Shown here one piece after another: positions 53,158 to 62,081 of a stretch of 64,000 bases of DNA; the first letter of the stretch is position 1, and every line of letters begins with the position of its first letter. This DNA is from Anderseniella sp963759095 (GTDB lineage: Bacteria > Pseudomonadota > Alphaproteobacteria > Rhizobiales > Aestuariivirgaceae). The translations under genes and the position numbers were made by a program. The notes beneath the pieces were generated by a model. That model saw nothing but the letters and a program-made list of their open reading frames with translations, was not told the origin of the DNA and did not search any database. The stretch spans positions 186,001-250,000 of the forward strand of contig CAVWYF010000016.1 of NCBI GenBank assembly GCA_963759095.1, in the 5' to 3' direction.

Positions 53158-54078
53158 TCACCGATCATGGACGGTTCGCAAGCAATCCAGGAATTTCTCC
53201 ACACGCTTCGGTATTTTTGGCACTTTGCGCACGATTGCAGAATGATCGCTTTGATAGTTGTAGACGGCCGGCCGCAATGCCCGCATGTCGCCGCCGTCGG
53301 TGAATTGTTTTGCCATATGATCTGGCAGAAATCCAATATAGCACCCTGACAAAACCAGCGATGCCAGGGCTTCTTCATTGTTGACGATGGCCCGGCGTTT
53401 GAGTTTCCAGTCGTGACTGGCCATCATGTTCGGAGAGTGAAAAGGGAAACCGGCGTACTTCTGCTTTTGCATTTCCTTGCTTGATATGTCGCTATCGGCT
53501 TTGTGGAACAGCGGATGGTGTTTCCCGCAATACAGATACATCGCCTCGCTGTATAAGCCGTAATAATCCAGGTTGTCCGAACTCTTGTGCATCGGGACAA
53601 TGCCGACCTGATACCTGCCGTTCAACACGCCGGTTTCAACGACATTGATCGGTTCGACGTAAATCTCAATTTTGACTTTGGGCGCAATGCGCTCAAAGGC
53701 GTGGATTGCCTCGGGCAGTTTGACGTTTGGGTTGGTTGCATTTTTGTCGAAATATGCGATTGACAAATGCCCGGCCAGGTCCTTGTTGGTCTCGTCCACC
53801 TCAGCTTGGAATTCATGGATTGCCGAGAAAAGCTGAAGTGCGGCTGCATGAATGCGTTCGCCTTCCTCGGTCAGAGAAAATCCGGCCGGCCCGCGATGAC
53901 ACAACCTGCTTCCGAGCCGGAGTTCAAGGTCGGTCAGATGCCGGCTTATGGTTGATCTGCTGATGTTCAGTTCAAGCTCGGCGGCCGAGACACCGCCGCA
54001 CGCGACAACTGCGCGGAATACCCGAAGCAATCTGAAATCGACATCACTGAGGCGGCGAAGAAGAGCTGTTTTTGCCAT
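53158..54078 (-). CDS. LysR-family transcription regulator
   Basis: A regulator of 306 residues (start at 54078 or 21 bp earlier). The N-terminal winged helix-turn-helix is clear (LLRVFRAVVACGGVSAAELE, ISRSTISRHLTDLELRLGSR), followed by a LysR effector domain (SIAYFDKNATNPNVKLPEAI, LYCGKHHPLFHKAD). It diverges from the TRAP transporter operon with about 290 bp between, the usual arrangement for a regulator of the adjacent transporter. The 287 bp gap holds promoters but no recognised operator. Confidence 0.88.
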   Translation of the reverse strand: MAKTALLRRLSDVDFRLLRVFRAVVACGGVSAAELELNISRSTISRHLTDLELRLGSRLCHRGPAGFSLTEEGERIHAAALQLFSAIHEFQAEVDETNKDLAGHLSIAYFDKNATNPNVKLPEAIHAFERIAPKVKIEIYVEPINVVETGVLNGRYQVGIVPMHKSSDNLDYYGLYSEAMYLYCGKHHPLFHKADSDISSKEMQKQKYAGFPFHSPNMMASHDWKLKRRAIVNNEEALASLVLSGCYIGFLPDHMAKQFTDGGDMRALRPAVYNYQSDHSAIVRKVPKIPKRVEKFLDCLRTVHDR

Positions 54079-54365
54079 GCCGTAATGTTGCACCTGCATG
54101 CAAGCTTTTCAACAAACCTTCCTATATCTGAAACATTTCCCGGCTGCTAGGCTCTCTTTCAAGCCATAAATTAAAGTCCAGTTGCCGCAACATTCAAGGC
54201 ATTACCCAGGGCGTTGGTTTTCGCATTACCCCTGCTGTCGGGTAACAGGGCAGGTTGGCCCGTATTTGCCTATTTGCCCAATTCAAAATAGGCTCGAGCA
54301 ACTAAGGAAGACCTTGTTTGCCTTTTAGCTTTTAGTCGCCCCCTATAAACGCAAAGGAACATTAC

Positions 54366-55382
54366 ATGAAACTTTTACACAAACTGTCTTACGCCCTGAT
54401 GCTCACCGCAGCAGTATCTCTTGCAGGTATATCTGGGGCATCAGCCAAGAAATTCAAGATCGCTGTCGGCGACAGTGGCGGCAGCAGTCAGGAAGCAACC
54501 GGCCTGGGCTTTGTAAAGGCTCTTGAAGAGCTTTCCGGCGGCAAACACACAGCAAAACTGTTTCTGAACGGCCAGCTCGGCTCGGAACAGGACACAGTAA
54601 ATGAAGCCGCGATTGGTACGCTGGATATGTCGCTGTTGGCGATCAACAACATCACACCGTTCTCGCCGACAGTTGGTGTGTTTACACTGCCATATGTCAT
54701 TTTGAGCCTGGAAGATGCCGAGAAGCTGACCCAGGGCCCGATCGGCCAAGAGCTGACCCAGAACACCATCAATGACGCCGGTGTCAGGATCATCGCCTGG
54801 ACCTATACGGGTTTCCGGGTTCTGACCAACTCGAAAAAGCCGGTGAAATCCGTGGCTGACCTGAAAGGCCTGGTGATCCGCGTTCCCAAGAACGAAATCA
54901 TGATCGACACCTACAAGTCATGGGGTATCAGCCCGACGCCGATGGCATGGTCGGAAACCTTCGCCGGCTTGCAGACCAAGGTTGTCGACGGTCAGGACAA
55001 TCCCTACACAACCATCAACGCGATGAAGTTCTACGAAGTGCAGAAATATGTGACCAACATCCGGTATATTTTCTCCATCGAACCTCTCATCATTTCTGAG
55101 CAGGTGTTCCAGGGCCTGCCTGCAGGCGATCAGGAAATCATCCTGAAGGCAGGAGAGGCCGCGACTGCAGCGTCGGCAAAGTTCCTGCGCGACAAGGAAG
55201 CCGAGATCAAGCAGATACTGCTCGACAAGGGCATGGAAATCTCTGACCCGGAAAACGATGAAGCTGAATTCATCGAGCTGGCGACCAAGGCAGTGTGGCC
55301 AAAATTCTACGAGAGCATTGGCGGTATTGAAAAGCTGAATGCGGTTCTTGCCGAGATTGGCCGCGACCCTGTGTCGGAATAA
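54366..55382 (+). CDS. dctP: TRAP transporter solute-binding protein (DctP family)
   Basis: Periplasmic substrate receptor of a TRAP-type secondary transporter. The 338-residue protein has a signal peptide (SYALMLTAAVSLAGISGASA) and the DctP fold with the conserved arginine region (GLVIRVPKNEIMIDTYKSWG) and PTPMAWSETFAGLQTKVVDGQDNP. AAAGGAAC lies upstream of the ATG. A strong hairpin lies between it and dctQ. Substrate unknown; DctP members take dicarboxylates and many other organic acids. Confidence 0.93.
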   Translation: MKLLHKLSYALMLTAAVSLAGISGASAKKFKIAVGDSGGSSQEATGLGFVKALEELSGGKHTAKLFLNGQLGSEQDTVNEAAIGTLDMSLLAINNITPFSPTVGVFTLPYVILSLEDAEKLTQGPIGQELTQNTINDAGVRIIAWTYTGFRVLTNSKKPVKSVADLKGLVIRVPKNEIMIDTYKSWGISPTPMAWSETFAGLQTKVVDGQDNPYTTINAMKFYEVQKYVTNIRYIFSIEPLIISEQVFQGLPAGDQEIILKAGEAATAASAKFLRDKEAEIKQILLDKGMEISDPENDEAEFIELATKAVWPKFYESIGGIEKLNAVLAEIGRDPVSE

Positions 55383-55400
55383 TCTTCATGTGACAATAAC

Positions 55401-55424
55401 AGGGGGCGCCGACCGGCGCCCCCT
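55401..55424 (+). promoter_or_regulatory. Strong hairpin between dctP and dctQ
   Basis: AGGGGGCGCC-GACC-GGCGCCCCCT is a 10 bp perfect GC-rich stem with a 4 nt loop, 18 bp after the dctP stop and with no T-run. Such stems behind binding-protein genes protect the upstream message and lower expression of the downstream membrane genes. It may also attenuate transcription. Confidence 0.75.
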
Positions 55425-55445
55425 ACCAAAGGGGAAGAGGGTCAG

Positions 55446-55985
55446 ATGAGCAAATTATGGAATGTAATCGACAACATCGAGAGTTACATTTGCCGAACAC
55501 TGCTGGCGATTTTTGTGTGCCTGCTGTTTCTGCAAGTTGTTGTGCGAACGCTGTTCTCGTTCTCGTTCTCGTGGATTGAAGAGCTTTCGGTCTACATGTT
55601 CGTCTGGTTCGTGTTCTTTGGCGCCAGTTATGCTGCCAAAATGGGTGCCCACAACAGGGTGACATTTCAGTTCAAGTTCCTGCCACCAGGAGCCATCAAA
55701 TATATTGAAGCATTTGCCGACCTGTTCTGGCTGGCGTTCAATGTCATTTTTGTCTACCTCGCGATCGATTTCATTTTCTACAAAATGAACAAGTTTCAGT
55801 CCTCTCAGACTTTGGGCTTCCATCTGAGTTGGGTCTACATCGTGCTTCCGATTGCCTTCACCCTGATGACGATACGCATCCTGCAGGTGAACTATAAAAA
55901 GATAGTGCTCAAGGAAGACATGCGAGACCCGGATGCGATCGACCTTGATGCGATCAAGGCCGAAACCGACGCAACCAAAAACTGA
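55446..55985 (+). CDS. dctQ: TRAP transporter small permease (DctQ family)
   Basis: A 179-residue inner-membrane protein with four hydrophobic segments. DctQ features are SFSFSWIEELSVYMFVWFVF and GASYAAKMGAHNRVTF. It bridges the large permease and binding protein. AGGGGAAGAGGGTCAG precedes the ATG. It is 63 bp after dctP and 22 bp before dctM. Confidence 0.92.
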   Translation: MSKLWNVIDNIESYICRTLLAIFVCLLFLQVVVRTLFSFSFSWIEELSVYMFVWFVFFGASYAAKMGAHNRVTFQFKFLPPGAIKYIEAFADLFWLAFNVIFVYLAIDFIFYKMNKFQSSQTLGFHLSWVYIVLPIAFTLMTIRILQVNYKKIVLKEDMRDPDAIDLDAIKAETDATKN

Positions 55986-56007
55986 ACACTGAGGCGGGAC
56001 TAGTACA

Positions 56008-57348
56008 ATGGAAACTCAAATCATCTTAATCCTCTTCGGGTCGTTTTTGCTCCTGCTGCTGATCGGTGCACCGATCACCGTCGCGCTGGGTGTCTCGACA
56101 CTGATTTCGTTCATCGTGCTCGAAGACAATCCGATCAAGTTCGTTCAAATCGCGTTTACCTCTGTTGGCTCTTTCCCGCTGATGGCATTGCCGGCCTTCA
56201 TTCTGGCAGGGGCGTTGATGGAATCTGCCGGACTGTCGCGAAGACTGATCAATGTTGCTGAAAGTTTTGCCGGCCCATTTACCGGGGGCATGTCGGCGGC
56301 AGCCGTTGTCGCGTGCCTGTTTTTCGGTGCCATTTCGGGTTCCGGACCGGCAACAACAGCGGCGGTTGGAATGTTGATGATCCCGGCCATGATCGAGCGT
56401 GGCTATAGCAAGGGATATGCATCCGCGATCACTGCATCTGCGGGTGGTCTCGGTATCGTGATCCCACCGTCCATTCCATTGATCATATTCGGCATTGCCG
56501 CGCTTGGCATGCCTCCGCCACCAGCAGCAGTTGAAGCTCATGGTGTGTTTCAGACAGTGTCGATTCCAAAACTGTTCATCGCCGGATTTATTCCTGCATT
56601 CCTGATCGCCGGCAGCCTGCTTGTCATGAACTACATCCTGGCAAAGAAGCACAACTACAAGGGAACTACCGAGGGCTGGTCGGCGCGTCATATCTGGTGC
56701 GAACTGTATCGCGGCTTCTGGGCGCTGATGGCACCGGTGGTGATCCTGGGCGGTATCTATTCCGGTTTCTTCACACCGACCGAGGCGGCTATTGTGGCCA
56801 TCTTCTATACGCTCGTTGTCGGTACCTTCATCTACCGGGAGATGTCCTGGCAGAAACTCTTCACCGCGCTGGAGACGACCACATGGCTTACCGGCCGTGT
56901 GTTGTTGATCATGTTCACGGCAACCGTGTTCGGCAGGCTTCTGGTGGAAAATGAAATACCGGCGGTGATTGCCGAAGGCATGTTGTCGTTCACGGACAAT
57001 ATTTACCTGATCTGGACGCTGGTCATTTTCTTCCTGCTGTTCGTCGGCATGTTCATGGAAACGCTTGCCACGATCCTGATCCTGGTACCGGTGATGCTGC
57101 CCGTGGCCTATAGCATGGGGATAGATCCGATCCACTTCGGCGTGGTGATGATCTGCACCTTGGGTATCGGCTTCCAGACGCCGCCCTTGGGGGAAAACCT
57201 GTTCATTGCGTCGGGTATTTCCAAGATTTCCATCGAGGAAATATCCCTGAAAGCCCTGCCATTTGCGTTCATCAACACGGTTGCGATCTTCGTGATCGCC
57301 TTCTTCCCGGAAATCTCGCTGTGGCTGCCACGCTTCTTCGGCTATTGA
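56008..57348 (+). CDS. dctM: TRAP transporter large permease (DctM family)
   Basis: A 446-residue integral membrane protein with about twelve hydrophobic segments that forms the sodium-coupled transport path. DctM features are FPLMALPAFILAGALMESAG, FGAISGSGPATTAAVGMLMI, AGGLGIVIPPSIPLIIFGIA and FFTPTEAAIVAIFYTL. Intact and normal in length. It follows dctQ and is followed after 28 bp by a stress-protein gene, probably in the same transcript. Confidence 0.94.
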   Translation: METQIILILFGSFLLLLLIGAPITVALGVSTLISFIVLEDNPIKFVQIAFTSVGSFPLMALPAFILAGALMESAGLSRRLINVAESFAGPFTGGMSAAAVVACLFFGAISGSGPATTAAVGMLMIPAMIERGYSKGYASAITASAGGLGIVIPPSIPLIIFGIAALGMPPPPAAVEAHGVFQTVSIPKLFIAGFIPAFLIAGSLLVMNYILAKKHNYKGTTEGWSARHIWCELYRGFWALMAPVVILGGIYSGFFTPTEAAIVAIFYTLVVGTFIYREMSWQKLFTALETTTWLTGRVLLIMFTATVFGRLLVENEIPAVIAEGMLSFTDNIYLIWTLVIFFLLFVGMFMETLATILILVPVMLPVAYSMGIDPIHFGVVMICTLGIGFQTPPLGENLFIASGISKISIEEISLKALPFAFINTVAIFVIAFFPEISLWLPRFFGY

Positions 57349-57376
57349 TCGGGTCACCCAGAAAAGGTCTCTGACT

Positions 57377-57871
57377 ATGAAACCAACAGTCACCCATATC
57401 CTGTTCACGACGGATCTGTCGAAAAACTCGACCTATGCGCTGACCCACGCTGCCAGCATGGCGAAGATGACCGGCGCCAAGCTTCATGTCCTGCATGTGG
57501 TCGAACCGCTCAGCGATGATGCGCGCATCACCATACAGATGTTCATGCAGGATGACGCATCCCGCAAAAAGGCGATGGGCACCAGACATGAACACGCGAA
57601 AGCTGTGCTGGCGGAGCGGCAGAAGAATTTCTGGGCCGCGTTACCGGAAGAAGATCGCGACGTGCGTGATCTGGTCGAGTCGATTGAGATCGTTGATGGG
57701 TATCCTGCCGAAGTGATCCTGCGCCGGGCCGAGGAACTGAAGTGTGACCTGATTGTTCTTGGCGCACATGACCACGGGTTCTCGCACACGTTCCTTGGAA
57801 CGGTGGCGAAACGGGTCTTGCGGCGGGCCGAAATCCCGACACTGGTGGTGCCGTACAAGGCCGATGCGTGA
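57377..57871 (+). CDS. Universal stress protein (UspA family)
   Basis: A 164-residue cytoplasmic single-domain UspA protein (THILFTTDLSKNSTYALTHA, DLIVLGAHDHGFSHTFLGTV, VAKRVLRRAEIPTLVVPY). It keeps the nucleotide-binding GxxGxxGx9-type region in modified form (GAHDHGFSHTFLGTVAK). UspA genes commonly end TRAP transporter operons. A second, different Usp gene lies at the right edge of the window. Confidence 0.88.
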   Translation: MKPTVTHILFTTDLSKNSTYALTHAASMAKMTGAKLHVLHVVEPLSDDARITIQMFMQDDASRKKAMGTRHEHAKAVLAERQKNFWAALPEEDRDVRDLVESIEIVDGYPAEVILRRAEELKCDLIVLGAHDHGFSHTFLGTVAKRVLRRAEIPTLVVPYKADA

Positions 57872-57912
57872 TCTGCGACGGCGTCACCTGTCAAAGCTGC
57901 CTGATTGCCCGG

Positions 57913-58425
57913 TCAGGGTTTGCCCAGCAGCGTGGCTGCATACCCGGGCTTACCATCAGCATGTGATGCCGACCAAAGCATACGTTTTTTGGCTTTAGCC
58001 TCACTCATCTTGGTGAAGTAGTGGTCCGGTGCTGATTGTGTCGGAACAGCCCAGCCGGCATGGATCTGGCCGAGAGCGAGGTCGTAGCCGTCTTCGGTTT
58101 TGCAGCTGTAGGTGTGTGGTGTCAGTTTCCGGCATTCGATGGTGGTTGCAACAACCAGTTCGGTAAGGCCGAGCCGGGCAAAATTGCCGCAATCACGCAG
58201 CTTGCCACGCAGCAGGCATTTGGCACCCGGTTCCGGTACGGTGATGTTGGCCAGCACCAGCTGTTTGTTGTTCATGTTCACAATGCGTCCGTCAACGGCA
58301 ACCGCTGATCCGCGTATAACGTCAGATCCAGCTCGTGCCGGGATGGACAAGGCGACTGCCGCGCAAAGTACGGCGGCCATGACATTCATGGTGATCTTCG
58401 GAGTAAAGACTAGAGATTTACCCAT
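57913..58425 (-). CDS. Secreted thermonuclease-like (SNase-fold) protein, probably inactive
   Basis: A 170-residue protein with a signal peptide (TMNVMAAVLCAAVALSIPARA). The fold resembles the SNase/OB domain (SAVAVDGRIVNMNNKQLVLA, TVPEPGAKCLLRG, GYDLALGQIHAGWAVP). The catalytic arginine/aspartate pattern of active nucleases (DGDT and GIDAPE) is replaced by DGRI and NITVPE. Two or more cysteine pairs suggest disulfides. It is convergent with the Usp gene. The role is unknown. Confidence 0.65.
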   Translation of the reverse strand: MGKSLVFTPKITMNVMAAVLCAAVALSIPARAGSDVIRGSAVAVDGRIVNMNNKQLVLANITVPEPGAKCLLRGKLRDCGNFARLGLTELVVATTIECRKLTPHTYSCKTEDGYDLALGQIHAGWAVPTQSAPDHYFTKMSEAKAKKRMLWSASHADGKPGYAATLLGKP

Positions 58426-58624
58426 GCTCAGACCTCGTGACCTGACGATTTGTCCTGGTTTTTTGCAGTTCTGGGTTAGCAGCTGTGATCAGCAGGGGAA
58501 ACAAACATACGCGTGATGTGGTTCTGGGGGAGTTGTTCAGGTTCACTGGATTGTCGTATGTGGACTCCGCCAGCCGAGTGCGGGCATATTCGCGGTGTTT
58601 TTACAGCCTGACAGAGGTGAAAGA

Positions 58625-59515
58625 GTGACCCGAATACTGCTTGCAGGTGTTGCCGTGGCGGACTTCGTATTCAACGTGGACGAGATGCCCCGCAAGTCCG
58701 AAAAATACCGTGCCCGGAGTGCGCACATGTGCAGTGGCGGAAATGCGGCCAATTCGGCGGTGGCAGTCAGCAGGCTCGGAGCGCATGCCATGCTCGCTGC
58801 CCGGGTCGGCGATGATTTTGTCGGCGGATTTATCCTGGACGAACTGAGCAAGCAGAACGTGGATACAGCGCTTGTAAGGCGTATTGCCGACGGTGCGTCA
58901 TCATTCTCATCGATTTTTGTCGATCAGACAGGTGAACGTCAGATCACAAACTTCAGAGGTCAGCGCCTTGGTGAGGATGCCGGGTGGCTGGACGATGTCC
59001 CCCAGTTTGATGTGTTGCTGGCCGATAATCGCTGGGAGCCGTTGACCCGTCGCGCACTCCAGATAGCCCACGACAGAAACATACCCGCCATTGTTGATGC
59101 AGAACCTCCATTTGATCCAGATGCGGTCAAACTGGCCAGCCACGTGGCGTTCTCTGCCCAGGGCATATATGACTTTACCCGTATCGAGCATCCGGTGGCT
59201 GCGCTGCAGGCCGCATCATCAAAACTGGATGCCTGGGTCTGTGTCACCAACGGTTCCGAAGGCACATACTTCATCGAAGACGGCCGCGTGGAAAACATTC
59301 CCGCGATCGCTGTCGAGGCAAAAGAAACACTGGGGGCAGGCGACGTGTGGCATGGAGCCTTTGCTGTGATGATCGCGGAGGGGCACGATGTTCGAAGCGC
59401 CATTCGATTTGCAAATGCGGCAGGCACATTGAAAAGCATGCGGTCCAGGTGGCCCGGCAAGCGCGCCGACCAGGGCGGAGACAGAACAGTTCCTGAACGC
59501 CCATTGCCAGAATAA
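58625..59515 (+). CDS. PfkB-family carbohydrate kinase
   Basis: A 296-residue ribokinase-fold sugar kinase. It has the N-terminal GG motif (MCSGGNAANSAVAVSRLGA) and the C-terminal anion-hole motif (KETLGAGDVWHGAFAVMI) with catalytic Asp. The start is the GTG at 58625, preceded by GAGGTGAAAGA; an ATG 30 bp upstream is weaker. The substrate is unknown. It is followed after 16 bp by a GMC oxidoreductase gene, likely co-transcribed. Confidence 0.88.
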   Translation: MTRILLAGVAVADFVFNVDEMPRKSEKYRARSAHMCSGGNAANSAVAVSRLGAHAMLAARVGDDFVGGFILDELSKQNVDTALVRRIADGASSFSSIFVDQTGERQITNFRGQRLGEDAGWLDDVPQFDVLLADNRWEPLTRRALQIAHDRNIPAIVDAEPPFDPDAVKLASHVAFSAQGIYDFTRIEHPVAALQAASSKLDAWVCVTNGSEGTYFIEDGRVENIPAIAVEAKETLGAGDVWHGAFAVMIAEGHDVRSAIRFANAAGTLKSMRSRWPGKRADQGGDRTVPERPLPE

Positions 59516-59531
59516 TGACTGAGGCAATCGC

Positions 59532-61164
59532 ATGAACACGTTCGACTACATAATCGTCGGGGCGGGATCGGCCGGCTGTGTTCTGGCAAACAAGCTGGGC
59601 GCGGACGGGCGCAAGTCGATCCTTGTTCTGGAAGCCGGTCCCATGGACCATGACCTGATGATCCACGTGCCCGCCGGTGTCTACCGGACGTGGCATGAGC
59701 CCAAGCTCAACTGGAACTATCACACCGAACCTGAACCGGAACTGCATGACCGCAGCGTCTTCATGCCAAGGGGTAAGGTGGTTGGCGGCTCGTCATCCAT
59801 CAACTCCATGGTCTACATGCGCGGGCATCCGCTGGACTATGATCGCTGGGCCGGTGAATGCGGCCTGACACAGTGGAGCTATGAGCATTGCCTGCCATAC
59901 TTCAAGGCGGGCGAAACATCTGATCGCGGAGGAGATGACTGGCGCGGTGACAGCGGTCCGCTTGGAGTGTCAAAGGGTAATTTCGAAAACCCGTTGTACG
60001 ATGCATTCATCGAGGCTGGTGAACAGGCGGGACAAGGACGGTCGGTTGATCTGAACGGTTTCAACCCGGAAGGTGTCGCGCGCTTTGACGCTACCAAGAT
60101 AAACGGCAGAAGATGCAGCGCAGCGGTGGCCCATCTCAGGCCGGCATTGAAGCGCGGAAACGTAACCTTGCTGGTCGCGGCCATGGTAAAGCGGGTGTTG
60201 TTTACCGGCAATCGCGCATATGGCATTGCCTTCGATCACAAGGGTGCAGAACGTATCGTTCACGCCGGCACGCAGGTGATCCTGTCCGGCGGTGCGATCA
60301 ATTCACCGCAGCTCCTGATGCTGTCCGGCATCGGTCAGGCCGACCACCTGAATGACAAAGGCATCAAACCGTTAGTCAACCTGCCGGGCGTCGGAAAGAA
60401 CCTGCAAGATCATGCCAGCATCATTCTGCAATACGAGTGCACAAAGAGCTTTCCAATTCACAAGGTGGATACGCCATGGCGCAAGGCTGCAGCAGGATTG
60501 CAGTGGGTGTTTACCCGCTCCGGCATGGCCGCCTCCAACATCTGGGAGGCCGGCGGCCTGATCCGCAGCAATCACAAGGTGGCCTATCCCAACCTGCAGT
60601 ATCATTTCGGACCGGTGGGTTTTGAGTATAAAGAGGGTGACATCAATCTGCTGCAGGCTTTTGCCATTCATGTTGATCAGTTACGCCCGCGCAGCAGGGG
60701 CTCAAGTATGGCTAAAGTCCGGCAATCCTTACGACAAGCCGGCCATGTACTTCGAGTATCTGGCAGAACCCGGTGATCTGGATGAGCTGGTCGAAGGGGT
60801 GCACAAGACCCGGGAACTGGTGGTGCAAAACGCGTTCGACGAATTGCGCGGTGCAGAACTTGTCCCCGGTCCGCAGGTGGGCAGCGATGCAGAAATTCGA
60901 GACTGGGTGCGGCTGGCTACAACAACTGATTTTCATCCGTGTGGCACCTGCCGGATGGGACATGGTCCTGATGCGGTGGTTGATGATGAAATGCGAGTTT
61001 ACGGCGTGGAGGACCTCCGTGTGGTCGACGCTTCCGTTATTCCACAGATCATGAGTGGCAACATGAATGCGCCGACACAGATGATTGCTGCACGTGCGGC
61101 CGACTACATAACCGGTGCGCCGCAACTGGCACCAGAAAAAGTGAAGTTCGCGTTTGAGCAGTGA
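59532..61164 (+). pseudogene. GMC-family flavin oxidoreductase (choline dehydrogenase-like), frameshifted
   Basis: A FAD-dependent alcohol dehydrogenase. The N-terminus has the Rossmann motif (DYIIVGAGSAGCVLANKL) and GKVVGGSSSINSMVYMRG. The first frame runs to LRPRSRG at about 60700. Homology continues one base later with QVWLKSGNPYDKPAMYF to the stop at 61164. It includes the GMC active-site end (DFHPCGTCRMGHGPDAVV; MSGNMNAPTQMIA). Removing one base near 60702 restores a protein of about 543 residues, normal for the family. It belongs with the kinase and TRAP genes. Error or real mutation cannot be told. Confidence 0.82.
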
Positions 61165-61173
61165 TCTGCAAGG

Positions 61174-61341
61174 TCAGGAGAAACTCACGATTGTCTTGCG
61201 AAACCGGAACAGGGCGACGGCGAAGAAGACACAACCGATAGCGCCCATGGTCAGCATTTGCGGCCAGACAAGATCCAGCCAGACGCCTCGATACAAAACG
61301 GCTTGCGTCAAGAAAGGAGCAGCGAGCCCAGCTCGAAATGA
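61174..61341 (-). pseudogene. C-terminal remnant of an ABC-2 type transport permease
   Basis: On the minus strand one frame reads FLTQAVLYRGVWLDLVWPQM and continues GAIGCVFFAVALFRFRKTIV to a TGA at 61174-61176. This is the characteristic last helix and tail of ABC-2 permeases that export drugs or polysaccharides. No start and no upstream permease sequence remain; the frame opens at a stop near 61342, and beyond it lies unrelated sequence. It marks an old deletion between the GMC and rhodanese genes. This 316 bp gap otherwise holds only an FNR-like box. Confidence 0.6.
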
Positions 61342-61351
61342 TTCAGATCAA
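61338..61351. promoter_or_regulatory. FNR-like box ATGAT-TCAG-ATCAA
   Basis: Nine of ten half-site bases match TTGAT-N4-ATCAA; the first T is missing. It is centred about 136 bp before the rhodanese gene. Confidence 0.45.
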
Positions 61352-61480
61352 AGGCAAGTCGCGCAAAACATTCATTATGGCGATAATGCAACGCAGGGTG
61401 TTTGCGCCTGGCTGTTATGCAGGCTTGGAGTGTAGAATTGTGTTAGAGTACCGTTCAAATAACCTATGTGAGGAAGCACC

Positions 61481-61861
61481 GTGCTAAAGACAGGTTTCAA
61501 GGCATTGCTGGCGCAGGCGAACGCCGTGATCGAAACGGTTTCGGTGCAGGATTTTCCCTACCTGCAGGACGAGTCGGATGTGATTGTTGTGGATGTTCGA
61601 GACGCCTTTGAACGCGAGGCTGATGGTACCATACCCGGCTCCATACATGCATCACGGGGTTTGCTTGAATTTCATGCTGACCCGGAGTGTCCGGCGCATC
61701 TTCCAGAGTTGGATCCAACCAAACGTATTGTATTGTTCTGCGGAACCGGCGGGCGCTCGACACTTGCTGCAAAGACGCTGCAGGATATGGGATTTTCAGA
61801 TGTGGTTTCACTGGCCGGCGGGTTCGCCGCATGGAAAGCCGCCAACAATAAGGAAGGCTGA
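61481..61861 (+). CDS. Rhodanese-domain protein
   Basis: A 126-residue single-domain sulfurtransferase-like protein with the N-terminal motif VIVVDVRDAFEREADGTIPG and the active-site loop CGTGGRS (cysteine intact). The start is a GTG at 61481 with AGGAAGC upstream. It is followed after 4 bp by a small coiled-coil gene, probably one transcript. An FNR-like box lies upstream. Confidence 0.85.
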   Translation: MLKTGFKALLAQANAVIETVSVQDFPYLQDESDVIVVDVRDAFEREADGTIPGSIHASRGLLEFHADPECPAHLPELDPTKRIVLFCGTGGRSTLAAKTLQDMGFSDVVSLAGGFAAWKAANNKEG

Positions 61862-61865
61862 AATC

Positions 61866-62081
61866 ATGGCGTTTGACGACCTCATCACCCGCATAAACCT
61901 GTTCTTCAGTGAAGCGGAAAACGAAGCGGAAGATGCCCATCAGGTTCTCGAACAACTGCACGCCGAACTGGCCCAGTTAAAGGCAACGGGGCAGCCCTTG
62001 CCGGAAGACCTGGTGCGGCTGGAGGCATTGCTGGACGAGGAATTCCGGTCCAGGGTAATCAAAAATCAAGGCTCTGTCTGA
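61866..62081 (+). CDS. Small helical protein encoded behind the rhodanese gene
   Basis: A 71-residue acidic, fully helical protein (AFDDLITRINLFFSEAEN, VLEQLHAELAQLKATGQPLP). The stop overlaps the 3' end of the convergent cytochrome gene by 16 bp. No family is recognised. The 4 bp spacing to the rhodanese gene suggests a joint function. Confidence 0.65.
   Translation: MAFDDLITRINLFFSEAENEAEDAHQVLEQLHAELAQLKATGQPLPEDLVRLEALLDEEFRSRVIKNQGSV

Noticed and set aside
56026..57408. 460-codon ORF antisense to dctM
   Set aside because: Composition is unnatural (very rich in Arg, Gln, His) and dctM is intact.
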